NCBI RefSeq assembly: GCF_049354825.1
Contig: NZ_CP186480.1
Location: 1,922,001-1,986,000 of the forward strand
Length of the DNA: 64,000 nt
Direction of reading: 5' to 3'
Origin: Novosphingobium sp049354825
GTDB taxonomy: Bacteria; Pseudomonadota; Alphaproteobacteria; Sphingomonadales; Sphingomonadaceae
The notes beneath the pieces were generated by a model. That model had not been told where the DNA came from, made no database searches, and saw nothing but the letters and a program-made list of their open reading frames with translations. The first letter of the stretch is position 1; each line of letters begins with the position of its first letter. Positions 41,890 through 49,521 of this stretch are shown one piece after another. Both the position numbers and the translations under genes were made by a program.

Positions 41890-42626
41890 GCGACCTCGGC
41901 AAAGACGACGTCGAAACCTACTATCGCGACGCCGCGACCTGGGCCGACGATCGCACCCTGGCTGCCGATCGATCGCAGACCTTGGCGTGGCGAATTGCGG
42001 CGGTGGCAGGCATCATCGCGCTGCTGGAAGCCATCGCCATCGTCCTCATGGTGCCCTTAAAGAGGGTCGAACCTTACACGTTGCTCGTCGACCGCCAGAC
42101 CGGCGCGGTCCAGGCACTTTCTCCGCTCAAGGAACAGACCGTCGCGGCCGACACGGCGCTTACCCGCTCGTTCCTGGTGCAATACGTGGTTGCACGCGAA
42201 AGCTTTGGCATCGACAGTCTGCAGTCCGAATACCGCAAGGTATCGCTGTGGAGCGCCGGTGACGCGCGCGACAGCTACACCCGGCTCATGCAGGCCTCCA
42301 ATCCCAATGGCCCGTTGTCGGCTTTGCCAAGGCGCGCGATCATCACGACCGATATTCGCAGCGTCTCGTCGCTATCGCCCAATACCGCAATGGTTCGCTT
42401 CACCACCACCCGCACGGATCCTGGTGCCGGCGCCCAGCCCCCACAGTACTGGGCAGCGATCATCACCTACCGCTTCAGCACCGCCAAAATGTCCGAGGCC
42501 GACCGGCTGGTGAACCCGCTGGGGTTCCAGGTGCTGCGTTACCGGCGCGACATCGAGGCCTTGCCCGAGGCTACCGGGCCCCAGCCTGTGGTCGTTGTCC
42601 CGCGACCGGTGAAGCCGCAGCCGTGA
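41886..42626 (+). CDS. virB8: VirB8 inner-membrane scaffold
   Basis: Bitopic protein of 246 residues: a short cytoplasmic start (DVETYYRDAATWADDRT), one helix at about 38-58 (IAAVAGIIALLEAIAIVLMV), then a periplasmic NTF2-like domain with VLVDRQTGAV and ALTRSFLVQYVVARESFG. It nucleates the periplasmic part of the secretion complex. ATGA overlap with virB6 and GTGA overlap with virB9. Confidence 0.92.
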   Translation: MSDLGKDDVETYYRDAATWADDRTLAADRSQTLAWRIAAVAGIIALLEAIAIVLMVPLKRVEPYTLLVDRQTGAVQALSPLKEQTVAADTALTRSFLVQYVVARESFGIDSLQSEYRKVSLWSAGDARDSYTRLMQASNPNGPLSALPRRAIITTDIRSVSSLSPNTAMVRFTTTRTDPGAGAQPPQYWAAIITYRFSTAKMSEADRLVNPLGFQVLRYRRDIEALPEATGPQPVVVVPRPVKPQP

Positions 42627-43039
42627 AAGTCGGTCTTGCCGTGACCTTGGCCGCGATGCCGCTGGTGACCGGATCGGCTCTGTCGGCCGACACCGCCGAG
42701 CTTCCTGCGTATCAGCGCCCGCCACCAGGAATGCCGCTGCCCCCGGGTATTCCGCCGCTGCCTGGAATGGCTAAGCCACGCCAGATTGTCTGGAAGATGG
42801 CGGGTGACAAGCAAATTCGACCGCAGGACATCCATGACGACGGCGCCAAGACCTACATTCTGTGGGGGCTCGACCAGGACTTGCCTGCCGTGTTCGCGCT
42901 TACCGCGAATAATCAGGAACAGGTCGTCGAAGGGTACATGCGCGGCGATGTCTACGTGATCGACCGGGTGCCGCCGAAGCTGGTGTTTCGGATCGATAAC
43001 GCCAAGGCCACCGCCCAGCGCACGGTGGCCACGAAATGA
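42623..43039 (+). CDS. virB9: VirB9-like protein, C-terminal domain only
   Basis: Protein of 138 residues from GTG. A signal peptide (AVTLAAMPLVTGSALS) and a Pro-rich stretch (PPPGMPLPPGIPPLPG) lead to the beta-sandwich that in normal VirB9 binds VirB7 and VirB10: IRPQDIHDDGAKTYILWG, PAVFALTANNQEQVVEGYM, GDVYVIDRVPPKLVFRI. VirB9 is usually about 270 residues, so the N-terminal half is absent. The frame is clean and overlaps its neighbours, so this is a genuinely short form rather than a broken gene. Confidence 0.85.
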   Translation: MKVGLAVTLAAMPLVTGSALSADTAELPAYQRPPPGMPLPPGIPPLPGMAKPRQIVWKMAGDKQIRPQDIHDDGAKTYILWGLDQDLPAVFALTANNQEQVVEGYMRGDVYVIDRVPPKLVFRIDNAKATAQRTVATK

Positions 43040-44103
43040 CCGCCACCGCGCAGCCCGATGACGTGCGGCCGGTTGTCCCACTCGCTAGACCCAGCAACCG
43101 CGCGGTGTGGCTGTTCGCGATCGGCGCCACGATCGGCGGAGCGCTGTTGTTCTCGGCGCTCAATGCCCGGCGTCAGCTGCTCGAAGCGCCGCAACCTGCC
43201 GATGAGAGCGCCGCGACGATCGGCTCACCGCCGCCGCTCGATGTGCCTGCCTATGGCGTTATCGCCGACGAGGCCTATCCTGATCGCTATCTGGCGCCGC
43301 GTGTCTATGGGCCGTTCGTACGGTCCGAGCCGGTGCCGGTCCGTGTAATCAGGGCCGCGCCAGTCGTGAGGACAGTGGCACCTGTAAGGGCGCCGGCGGC
43401 CCCAGCCGTCCAACCCCAACCGAGCCAGCCTTATTACGGCGCCAGCTATCGCAACGAGAACCCCGCGCAGACTTCGAATGCGGCAACGTCGCAAAGCGAC
43501 ACCAATACGAGCACCGATGCCAAGGACAGTTCGCGTGTCCATGCGTTCCAGATGGTCGGACCTTCGACCACGGTGCCGCAAGGGACGATCATCCAGGCAG
43601 TGCTGGAGACAGCCCTCGATTCCACGCGCGCTGGCGGTGTCAGGGCTTTGGTATCGCGCGACGTAAAGGGGTTCGACGGCACCCAGGTCCTGATCCCGCG
43701 CGGCAGCCGGCTGATCGGAGAATACGCCGCCGAGCTAAAACCCGGTCAGAACCGCGCGCTGATCCAGTGGAAGCGGCTGACACGCCCGGATGGAGTTCAG
43801 ATCGCGCTGGACTCGCCTTCGTCCGACCCGCTTGGCCGGGCCGGGGTCAAAGGCAAGGTCAACAGCCACTTTCTTGAACGCTTCGGCGGTGCGTTGCTGC
43901 AATCCGTGCTCGATATCGGCACGAACTTGGCCTCCCGCCGCGTTGCCGGTGACGGTGTCGTCATCGCGCTCCCGGGCAGCTCGCAGACGATCAACTCGCG
44001 CGGCAGCGGCAATGATGTCCAGCGCACTCTGACGGTCAGGCAGGGAACCGGCGTCTCGGTGTTCGTTGCCCGTGATCTCGACTTTAGCACGGCGGCGCGC
44101 TGA
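43036..44103 (+). CDS. virB10: VirB10 core-complex protein
   Basis: Protein of 355 residues spanning both membranes. The inner-membrane helix is AVWLFAIGATIGGALLFSAL (about 22-42), followed by a Pro-rich periplasmic linker and the TrbI/VirB10 barrel (about 180-350) with VPQGTIIQAVLETALDSTRAG, GTQVLIPRGSRLIGEY and WKRLTRPDGVQI. The antenna region NSHFLERFGGALLQSVLDIG forms the outer-membrane pore. Confidence 0.94.
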   Translation: MTATAQPDDVRPVVPLARPSNRAVWLFAIGATIGGALLFSALNARRQLLEAPQPADESAATIGSPPPLDVPAYGVIADEAYPDRYLAPRVYGPFVRSEPVPVRVIRAAPVVRTVAPVRAPAAPAVQPQPSQPYYGASYRNENPAQTSNAATSQSDTNTSTDAKDSSRVHAFQMVGPSTTVPQGTIIQAVLETALDSTRAGGVRALVSRDVKGFDGTQVLIPRGSRLIGEYAAELKPGQNRALIQWKRLTRPDGVQIALDSPSSDPLGRAGVKGKVNSHFLERFGGALLQSVLDIGTNLASRRVAGDGVVIALPGSSQTINSRGSGNDVQRTLTVRQGTGVSVFVARDLDFSTAAR

Positions 44104-45059
44104 TGGGGGCCGAGCCCTGGTATCTGTCGAGCTTTCTGGAGCCGATCGCGCGATTCCTGGCAATGCCAAACGTGACCGACATCTACATCAACCGGCCCGG
44201 CGAAGTCTGGACTGAAGCGCTCGGTGGCAAGATCGAACGACACGAGCTGCCGAGCCTGAACGAAGCAGGGATAGCCCGCCTCGCGCGCCAGATCGCGGCA
44301 TCCAGCGCGCAAGGCATAAACCGGGAGCACCCGTTGCTCGGCGCGACGTTGCCCGATGGCTCGCGGGTGCAGGTTGTCGCGCCACCAGCCACGCGCGGCG
44401 GGCATGTCCTGGCGATACGGCGCCACGTGTCGCGATCGCTGGCGCTCGATGGGTTCGAGGTTGCCAGCGAGATCAACACCAGCTCTTCGCTCGACAGCGG
44501 CACATTCAAGCCGATCGATCTGGACGGCGCCAAGGCGAAGTTGCGCGACGCCGTTATAAATCGCCGCAACATCCTGATCTCTGGCGGCACATCTACGGGC
44601 AAGACAACGTTCCTCAACGCGCTGCTGCGTGAAGTTCCGACTGACGAGCGGCTGATCCTCATCGAGGACACCCCCGAGCTCGAGCTTCAGCATCAGAACG
44701 CAGTCGGCTTGTTGGCCGCTAGGAGCACCCTCGGCGAGGCCGACGTGTGCGCCGACGATCTGCTCATTGCGGCCCTGCGGATGCGGCCGGATCGTATCAT
44801 ACTCGGCGAGCTCCGTGGGTCGGAAGCGTTTACGTTCTTGCGCGCCGTCAACACCGGGCATCCCGGTTCGATGACTACGATTCACGCCGATACGCCCGCG
44901 CGCGCCGTAGACCAGCTCGCGCTCCTCGTCCTGCAGACCGGCTCGAAACTGTCATGGGATGACGTCAGGCGCTATGTCGAAGCGAGCATCGACGTGTTCG
45001 TTCAGCTTGGTCGTCTTCACGGCAGGCGCGTTATCACGACGGTTCTGGCAAAGTCATGA
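44103..45059 (+). CDS. virB11: VirB11 ATPase
   Basis: Hexameric traffic ATPase of 318 residues. Walker A LISGGTSTGKTTFLNAL lies at about 158-174, the Asp box is LILIEDTPELEL, Walker B lies in PDRIILGELRGSEAF, and the His box is TGHPGSMTTIHADT. All motifs are intact. Its start overlaps the virB10 stop. Confidence 0.95.
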   Translation: MGAEPWYLSSFLEPIARFLAMPNVTDIYINRPGEVWTEALGGKIERHELPSLNEAGIARLARQIAASSAQGINREHPLLGATLPDGSRVQVVAPPATRGGHVLAIRRHVSRSLALDGFEVASEINTSSSLDSGTFKPIDLDGAKAKLRDAVINRRNILISGGTSTGKTTFLNALLREVPTDERLILIEDTPELELQHQNAVGLLAARSTLGEADVCADDLLIAALRMRPDRIILGELRGSEAFTFLRAVNTGHPGSMTTIHADTPARAVDQLALLVLQTGSKLSWDDVRRYVEASIDVFVQLGRLHGRRVITTVLAKS

Positions 45060-45436
45060 CGGTGTCGCCTTCACTTCTCGATCCCTCACCGGGCTCATCG
45101 CTGACCAGCGCAATGATCTGGCTGCAGGCTGCGATGCTCGGGCCTGTCGCCATTTCAATCTGCGTGATCGCTGTCGCGTTGCTGGGAATGGCGATGTTTA
45201 CTGGCCGTATTCCGACCCGAGCTGGTCTTCGCACAGTCTTCGGCTGCTTCGTTATTTTCGGTGCGCCGGCAATCGCGGCTTCCTTCATGCATTCCGTCGG
45301 CGGTGGTAGCTCGGCTACGGCACCAACTGCGGCAACTGCACCTGCGATGCCCTTACCCGCACGCGAACCACTCAAGCCATCGACTTATGATCCGTATGCC
45401 GGGGCATCGGTGCGAAATGACTCATCCCGAAACTAA
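45056..45436 (+). CDS. second VirB2/TrbC-like pilin at the end of the operon
   Basis: Protein of 126 residues whose two helices and loop mirror VirB2: AMLGPVAISICVIAVALLGM, then GRIPTRAGL, then RTVFGCFVIFGAPAIAASFM, compared with GRIDWRRGAVVVVGCFILFGAAS in the first gene of the system. It lacks a clear cleaved signal and has a Pro/Ala-rich tail (ATAPAMPLPAREPLKPS). ATGA overlap with virB11. It may be a minor pilin or a paralogue that has taken over the role of the missing VirB5. Confidence 0.8.
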   Translation: MTVSPSLLDPSPGSSLTSAMIWLQAAMLGPVAISICVIAVALLGMAMFTGRIPTRAGLRTVFGCFVIFGAPAIAASFMHSVGGGSSATAPTAATAPAMPLPAREPLKPSTYDPYAGASVRNDSSRN

Positions 45437-45528
45437 TGGAAGCGTCGGCAACTTGGCGACAGGCTCAGACTGCCTGCAAACGTAGAACCCCGATCACCGG
45501 GACCTCGTCCGCAAGCCGCCTCATCACG

Positions 45529-45708
45529 CTACTTTTGTTTAAGCTTCACCTTGAACGCCGGACGGACGGCTTGAGCCTTGCGGGCCGCATCCTTGTTCGA
45601 TGAAGCGCTACGCTCGGCAGCAATCTTGGCCCACATTGCTTCGCCCAACTTAAATAGTTTGCGATTGGTGGCTTCCAGCTTCTCCCAATCTGTTATTGTC
45701 GTGATCAT
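45529..45708 (-). CDS. small conserved hypothetical protein
   Basis: Protein of 59 residues starting MITTITDWEKLEATNR; helical, with a basic C-terminus (ARKAQAVRPAFKVKLKQK) that could bind nucleic acid. The ribosome site GAGG lies within a short palindrome ATCAAC-GAG-GTTGAT that could hide it in the mRNA. Upstream are a hairpin and the shared CAATCCCGTAAAT motif. The gene converges on the VirB operon. No family recognised. Confidence 0.6.
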   Translation of the reverse strand: MITTITDWEKLEATNRKLFKLGEAMWAKIAAERSASSNKDAARKAQAVRPAFKVKLKQK

Positions 45709-45731
45709 GATCAACCTCGTTGATTAAGTGA

Positions 45732-45802
45732 GAAGCACGCCTTCGTGCTCCGCCCCTGCAGGATTGCCGAGGCGGATATGATTTACGGGATTGCGAATCT
45801 GG
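45732..45802 (-). promoter_or_regulatory. shared motif plus hairpin, copy C
   Basis: Minus-strand CCAGATTCGCAATCCCGTAAAT (45781-45802) is followed 29 bases later by GGAGCACG-AAGG-CGTGCTTC (45732-45751; one G-U pair as RNA). Spacing to the start codon is the longest of the four copies. Confidence 0.55.
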
Positions 45803-45845
45803 AACTGGACCTGGGCACTCGATTCCAGGGTAATGCGAGCTCGCC

Positions 45846-46340
45846 TCACATTGGCGGTATTTCAGCCTCCCGCTGCCGGCAGTCGTAAGAGAAGAAGACT
45901 TCTTTTCCGACCTTCATGGTCCACCTGCCATACTCGGTCTCGTTGAGCCCGCCGCCCCCGAAGGCGATGTTCACCCACTGGAATCCCAGGCCATCGACGT
46001 TGCACAAGATCCGAATGTGGCAGCCTTTAACGAGCAGCGTCCCGAGGAACGCGCCCTCGGTATCGTTAAGTAGGATCGACCGCAGCCTGATATGGCCTTC
46101 CCCTAACGGCGTTCCGTGATCGACCGGATCGGATGATAGCTCGAACGGTGCAAACTCGGGCAAGGAATCATGCTTCAACGTCACAGCGGCCCGAAATCCT
46201 ACGCAGTCGCAAACGATGTAACGGTTACCGCTATCACCAAGGAACAGTCCCCTCGGCGTGTATATATCGAGCGGCATCTTCTCGTTGATGCCTAAACGGC
46301 TCCCCATCAACGGCTGGAAAAATTTCTCTTCATTACGCAT
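45846..46340 (-). CDS. conserved hypothetical protein, paralogue of the gene at 19733-20245
   Basis: Protein of 164 residues starting MRNEEKFFQPLMGSRLG. The N-terminal 65 residues match the other paralogue (TPRGLFLGDSGNRYIVCDCV and AVTLKH). The C-terminal half differs: it is Gly-rich (NIAFGGGGLNETEYGRW) and ends FFSYDCRQREAEIPPM. AGGAG precedes the ATG, directly after a hairpin. No membrane segment or catalytic motif. The paired paralogues at opposite ends suggest an element-specific function such as regulation or entry control; this is inference. Confidence 0.7.
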   Translation of the reverse strand: MRNEEKFFQPLMGSRLGINEKMPLDIYTPRGLFLGDSGNRYIVCDCVGFRAAVTLKHDSLPEFAPFELSSDPVDHGTPLGEGHIRLRSILLNDTEGAFLGTLLVKGCHIRILCNVDGLGFQWVNIAFGGGGLNETEYGRWTMKVGKEVFFSYDCRQREAEIPPM

Positions 46341-46354
46341 GATCTTGGTCTCCT

Positions 46355-46403
46355 GTCGGCTGACTTGCCGACCAGAAGCCTATTTACGGGATTGCTATTC
46401 CGG
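46355..46403 (-). promoter_or_regulatory. shared motif plus hairpin, copy D
   Basis: Minus-strand CCGGAATAGCAATCCCGTAAAT (46382-46403) is followed nine bases later by GTCGGC-AAGTCA-GCCGAC (46355-46372), then AGGAG and the start codon 40 bases from the motif. Same order of parts as copies A and B. Confidence 0.6.
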
Positions 46404-46949
46404 GACCGGTGAGACCAAGAACCGACACCGTCTAGTCGGTCACAGCACATGCCGCCTCGTAGCCGCAAAGACAGATTTTCTCCGGTGTCGCAATCGCAGG
46501 CACACTACTTAATGCGATGCGGGGAGCTTTCCCGTAACCGCCATGAACGCGGCGCAGACTCAACCTCTCAGCGAAGGAGAATTAAATTTTTGGCCCAACG
46601 GCTATCGCGGAACCAACGCAGATAAAAATCTGTCTTTAACGCTGACACCAGCCGAACCACGATAGAATGCAGGTGACGACCCCCCCGTCATCACAGGCCA
46701 TGCATCATCAGATCTACGAGCACCGGGAACCCAGATAATTATCGGGGTCTGGCTGTGGTTTGAAAAAAGCTGAGGCGGGAAGTTGGCTGGTTGGGGCAGG
46801 TTAGGCCTATGTCGAGATAGTTGGGAGTGGTGGTTGGGCTTGTTGGCGTGGCCACTGCAACTCAGGCGCTCCGCTAACCGAATTGTGGCAAAAATTATGG
46901 CATCGGCATATGCAGTCAAAGTTCTGCCGATTAAACAACGATAATTTGA
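46404..46949. other. non-coding right end of the element
   Basis: About 550 bases with no supported gene. A G- and T-rich patch (46770-46850) and TGGCA repeats (GTGGCAAAAATTATGGCA near 46885) occur just before the att-like sequence; the latter could be integrase arm sites. An open frame on the minus strand here has a composition unlike neighbouring genes and was not accepted. Confidence 0.5.
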
Positions 46950-46966
46950 TCCCTCCGTCTCCGCCA
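46950..46966 (+). repeat. att-like repeat, copy 2 (tRNA-Ser 3' end)
   Basis: TCCCTCCGTCTCCGCCA, identical to 13516-13532 and in direct orientation. The base composition and gene content change here from mobile to ordinary chromosomal genes. No tRNA body precedes it, as expected for the distal copy of an element integrated in a tRNA 3' end. Confidence 0.6.
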
Positions 46967-47416
46967 TGGGCTCCTAAACTTTACAGAATTTCCGCCCGCA
47001 AGGTGCGGTCCCCAAAAAGGGGACTTGCTTGCAGTCGCGGATGTTTGCCCGTGGACCGGAGCCTGCTGCGCGAGCGAGATCTTCGGCGTGCACGTTGAGC
47101 CCTTCGGCCATCGTTTGGCCAGGCGCGCATTACGCTCCGTCAATGCCAATGCCCCTTACCGGACGGCGAGTATCTCCCCGCGGGCTGCCCCCAAGATGGT
47201 ATCGTAGAACTACGAATGCCCGCGCCATGGGCCGCGTGTTAGCCGGAACCGTCAGCCGATCGAAGGTATGCGCGGCAAGTTGCGACCCTGAGCCGCGGAT
47301 AGCGGATTTCGATGATGCGGCTTGCGGCGTTCCTGCCCACGGCGAATCGCTTCGCCGTGTCGGGAGCGCCGCAAGTGCGGCGGCGCGGGCGCGATCGTTT
47401 GCACGAGGAGGCGATG
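46967..47416. other. non-coding chromosomal stretch after the att-like repeat
   Basis: 450 bases up to the HdeD-like gene. Open frames here are Arg-rich shadows without ribosome sites. A promoter for the next gene must lie inside but none stands out. No FNR/FixK-type box (TTGAT-4-ATCAA) is visible, although the following genes resemble an oxygen-regulated cluster. Confidence 0.5.
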
Positions 47417-48010
47417 ATGGCAGTCCGATCCGGTGCCGCAGCGACGCCTGGCCCGCAGGTTTGGCCCGGGCGCCGATTCATGGCTCTGGGCGGGTCGATC
47501 ATGGTCATTGCAGTGCTGATGTTCCTTCATCTCGAGGACGTCACCACCGGCGCGTTGTCGACATTCGGGCTGACCATCGCACTCACTGGCGCAATTCAGA
47601 CCGGTAACGGCGCCGCGCTGTTGTTTCGCGGGCGAGGAAGTTCGTGGGCCTTGCGCGGCGCGGCGCAGCTTATCGCGGGACTGGCGATCGCAAACGCGCC
47701 GACACTGGCGCTGGTGACGACGACCCTGGTCGCTTCAAGTGCGCTGATCATATCGGGTTGCCTCGGCATGTTCCTGGCCGCGAAGTTCGCTATCGCGCCC
47801 GACTGGCTCGTGGCCTCCGGGCTTGTCGATCTGCTGACCGGCGTTGTGCTGGTGGTCGGCTGGCCGGCCGTCCTGCTGTGGATACCGGGTGGGATGCTGG
47901 CGCTGGCAATGCTGATGCAGGGCGCCGCGTTCGCAGCGATCGGACTGCACGTCTGGCGCGAAGGCGCCGAGGGACCGATGAGCGGCCATGCGCTGCTTCG
48001 CCGGCACTGA
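47417..48010 (+). CDS. HdeD-like (DUF308) membrane protein
   Basis: Protein of 197 residues with six membrane helices in three pairs, for example FMALGGSIMVIAVLMFLHL, GALSTFGLTIALTGAI, LVASGLVDLLTGVVLVVGWP and IPGGMLALAMLMQGAAFAAIG. This layout matches HdeD, an acid-stress membrane protein in E. coli; the precise role elsewhere is unknown. The start is set by GAGGAGG five bases upstream. It converges on the DUF4010 gene. Confidence 0.82.
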   Translation: MAVRSGAAATPGPQVWPGRRFMALGGSIMVIAVLMFLHLEDVTTGALSTFGLTIALTGAIQTGNGAALLFRGRGSSWALRGAAQLIAGLAIANAPTLALVTTTLVASSALIISGCLGMFLAAKFAIAPDWLVASGLVDLLTGVVLVVGWPAVLLWIPGGMLALAMLMQGAAFAAIGLHVWREGAEGPMSGHALLRRH

Positions 48011-48040
48011 AAGTGGTTCGCGTGCTTCTATGCCGGAAGG

Positions 48041-49297
48041 CTACAAGATCAGAAACCGCACCCCCAGCGCAGCGATGAGTGCCAGTTCGCTGCTCAGCAA
48101 CGCCAGCGCCGCGGCCCTGCCACCCATGCGACCGGCGTTGGCAATGACGACACCGATCTTGACCGCCATGTTCACGGCCACCGTGCCGCCAAGCGCCAGG
48201 GCGCCCAATGCCGCGCGCAGCTCCGCCGCCGGCAGGCTTGAAAGCGTCACGATGGCCGCATCGACATCGAGGCTGCCGGCAAGGAACAGGGACACGGCCG
48301 CGCCAAGCTCTCCCATCTGTGCTTCCGCCCATCGCACGCAGAGGGTGGCGGCGGCGGTCAGTGCGGCGAAGCCCAGCGCCGAGCGCAGTTGAAAGGGCGG
48401 ACCCTGCTCGCTCCGCCGCGCTGGCGGCAACGCGCGCTCTCGCCGCCACAGGATTCCCGCGGCCAGCCACGCGATCAGGGCGGCGGGGGCAACCAGGAGC
48501 GCCAGGGGCACGAGCGCAGCGGGGGCCAGGATCGCGGTCAGGATCAGGACCCGGCAGTACATGACCGCTGTCGCAAGAGCGATGCCGGTGGCGTGCGGGC
48601 CCGGTTCGTCAGCGCCCAGTCGGGCGCTCAGCGCGGCGGTCACTGCTGTGGACGAGTAGGCGCCCCCGATAAGGGCGGTCGCCAGCGTCCCGCGTCGTTC
48701 GCCGAACAGGCGATTGGCAACATAGCCGGCGATGGAGAAGGCGATGACGATGAGGACGACGAGCCACAGCCTGAAGGGGTTCCAGGCGCCGTACGGGCCC
48801 ATTGCCCGGTCGGGCAGAAACGGCAGGACCGCTGCCGCCAGGACCGTGAACTGGGCGAAGGCTGAAACTTCGGTAGCAGACATCGCGGCAACGAGGCGAT
48901 GACTCTGCTTGCGCGTGGCCAGAAGTAGCGTCACCGCCCCGGCCGCGGCCATCGCCGGGCCCGGGAAACCAGCGCCCGCCAGGAGGCCCAGCACCAGCGT
49001 CAGCATCGCCGCGACAAACGTCGTCGCATCGCGCCGGCGTGCCCGCGCCAGTTCGCGCACATAGGCCGCCGCCAGCGCGCTTGCCACGATGGCGACGATC
49101 ACCGTGGCGATGGCCGCGGAAAGGGCCTGGGCGATCACCGCCGACAGTCCGCCCAGGAGGCCGACCAGGGTGAAGGTCCGTACCCCGCTGATGCGCGAAC
49201 CGCTGCGCGCGCCGCGTTGCTGCCAGCCGCGCTCGATTCCGATCATCAGTCCGCAGGCCGCGCCGGCCAGCCCGCCAAGGATCAGACTGTCAGGCAT
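48041..49297 (-). CDS. MgtC/DUF4010 family membrane protein
   Basis: Polytopic protein of 418 residues with 11-12 helices. The N-terminal third is MgtC/SapB-like (LAGAACGLMIGIERGWQQRG, RISGVRTFTLVGLLGG), and the rest is DUF4010 (LIGGAYSSTAVTAALSARLG, AAVSLFLAGSLDVDAAIVTL). Possible transporter or envelope-stress protein; the substrate is unknown. Full length, and the start MPDSLILGG is the only good one. Confidence 0.88.
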   Translation of the reverse strand: MPDSLILGGLAGAACGLMIGIERGWQQRGARSGSRISGVRTFTLVGLLGGLSAVIAQALSAAIATVIVAIVASALAAAYVRELARARRRDATTFVAAMLTLVLGLLAGAGFPGPAMAAAGAVTLLLATRKQSHRLVAAMSATEVSAFAQFTVLAAAVLPFLPDRAMGPYGAWNPFRLWLVVLIVIAFSIAGYVANRLFGERRGTLATALIGGAYSSTAVTAALSARLGADEPGPHATGIALATAVMYCRVLILTAILAPAALVPLALLVAPAALIAWLAAGILWRRERALPPARRSEQGPPFQLRSALGFAALTAAATLCVRWAEAQMGELGAAVSLFLAGSLDVDAAIVTLSSLPAAELRAALGALALGGTVAVNMAVKIGVVIANAGRMGGRAAALALLSSELALIAALGVRFLIL

Positions 49298-49521
49298 AGG
49301 CGGTCATCACTGCTCCCCGACACCGCTACTAATGCCGCGTCGCGGCCCGGCTTCTCCGCAATTCTACCAATGGCGCCGGTGCGTTGCTGCGCCCATTGAT
49401 CGGCGTCCATCAGAGCATAGCAAAGGCGCCGCGTGAACGCTCAGATCATTTACAATGACATCGAAGGCTACTCTGCGGACAGCGGCGCGCGCCGCGTCCG
49501 GCCCGGAGCCGGTCCAGCGTG

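Noticed and set aside
43797..44885. 362-codon minus-strand frame opposite virB10 and virB11
   Set aside because: Antisense of two genes with full family motifs; a by-product of high GC codon use.
46602..46967. 121-codon minus-strand frame in the gap before the second att-like repeat
   Set aside because: Composition unlike its neighbours (runs of His, Pro, Asn), no ribosome site, and it starts inside the att-like sequence.
47029..47607. Long plus-strand open frame overlapping the HdeD-like gene
   Set aside because: Arg- and Ala-rich shadow in a high-GC stretch, no ribosome site, and it overlaps a gene with clear membrane helices in another frame.
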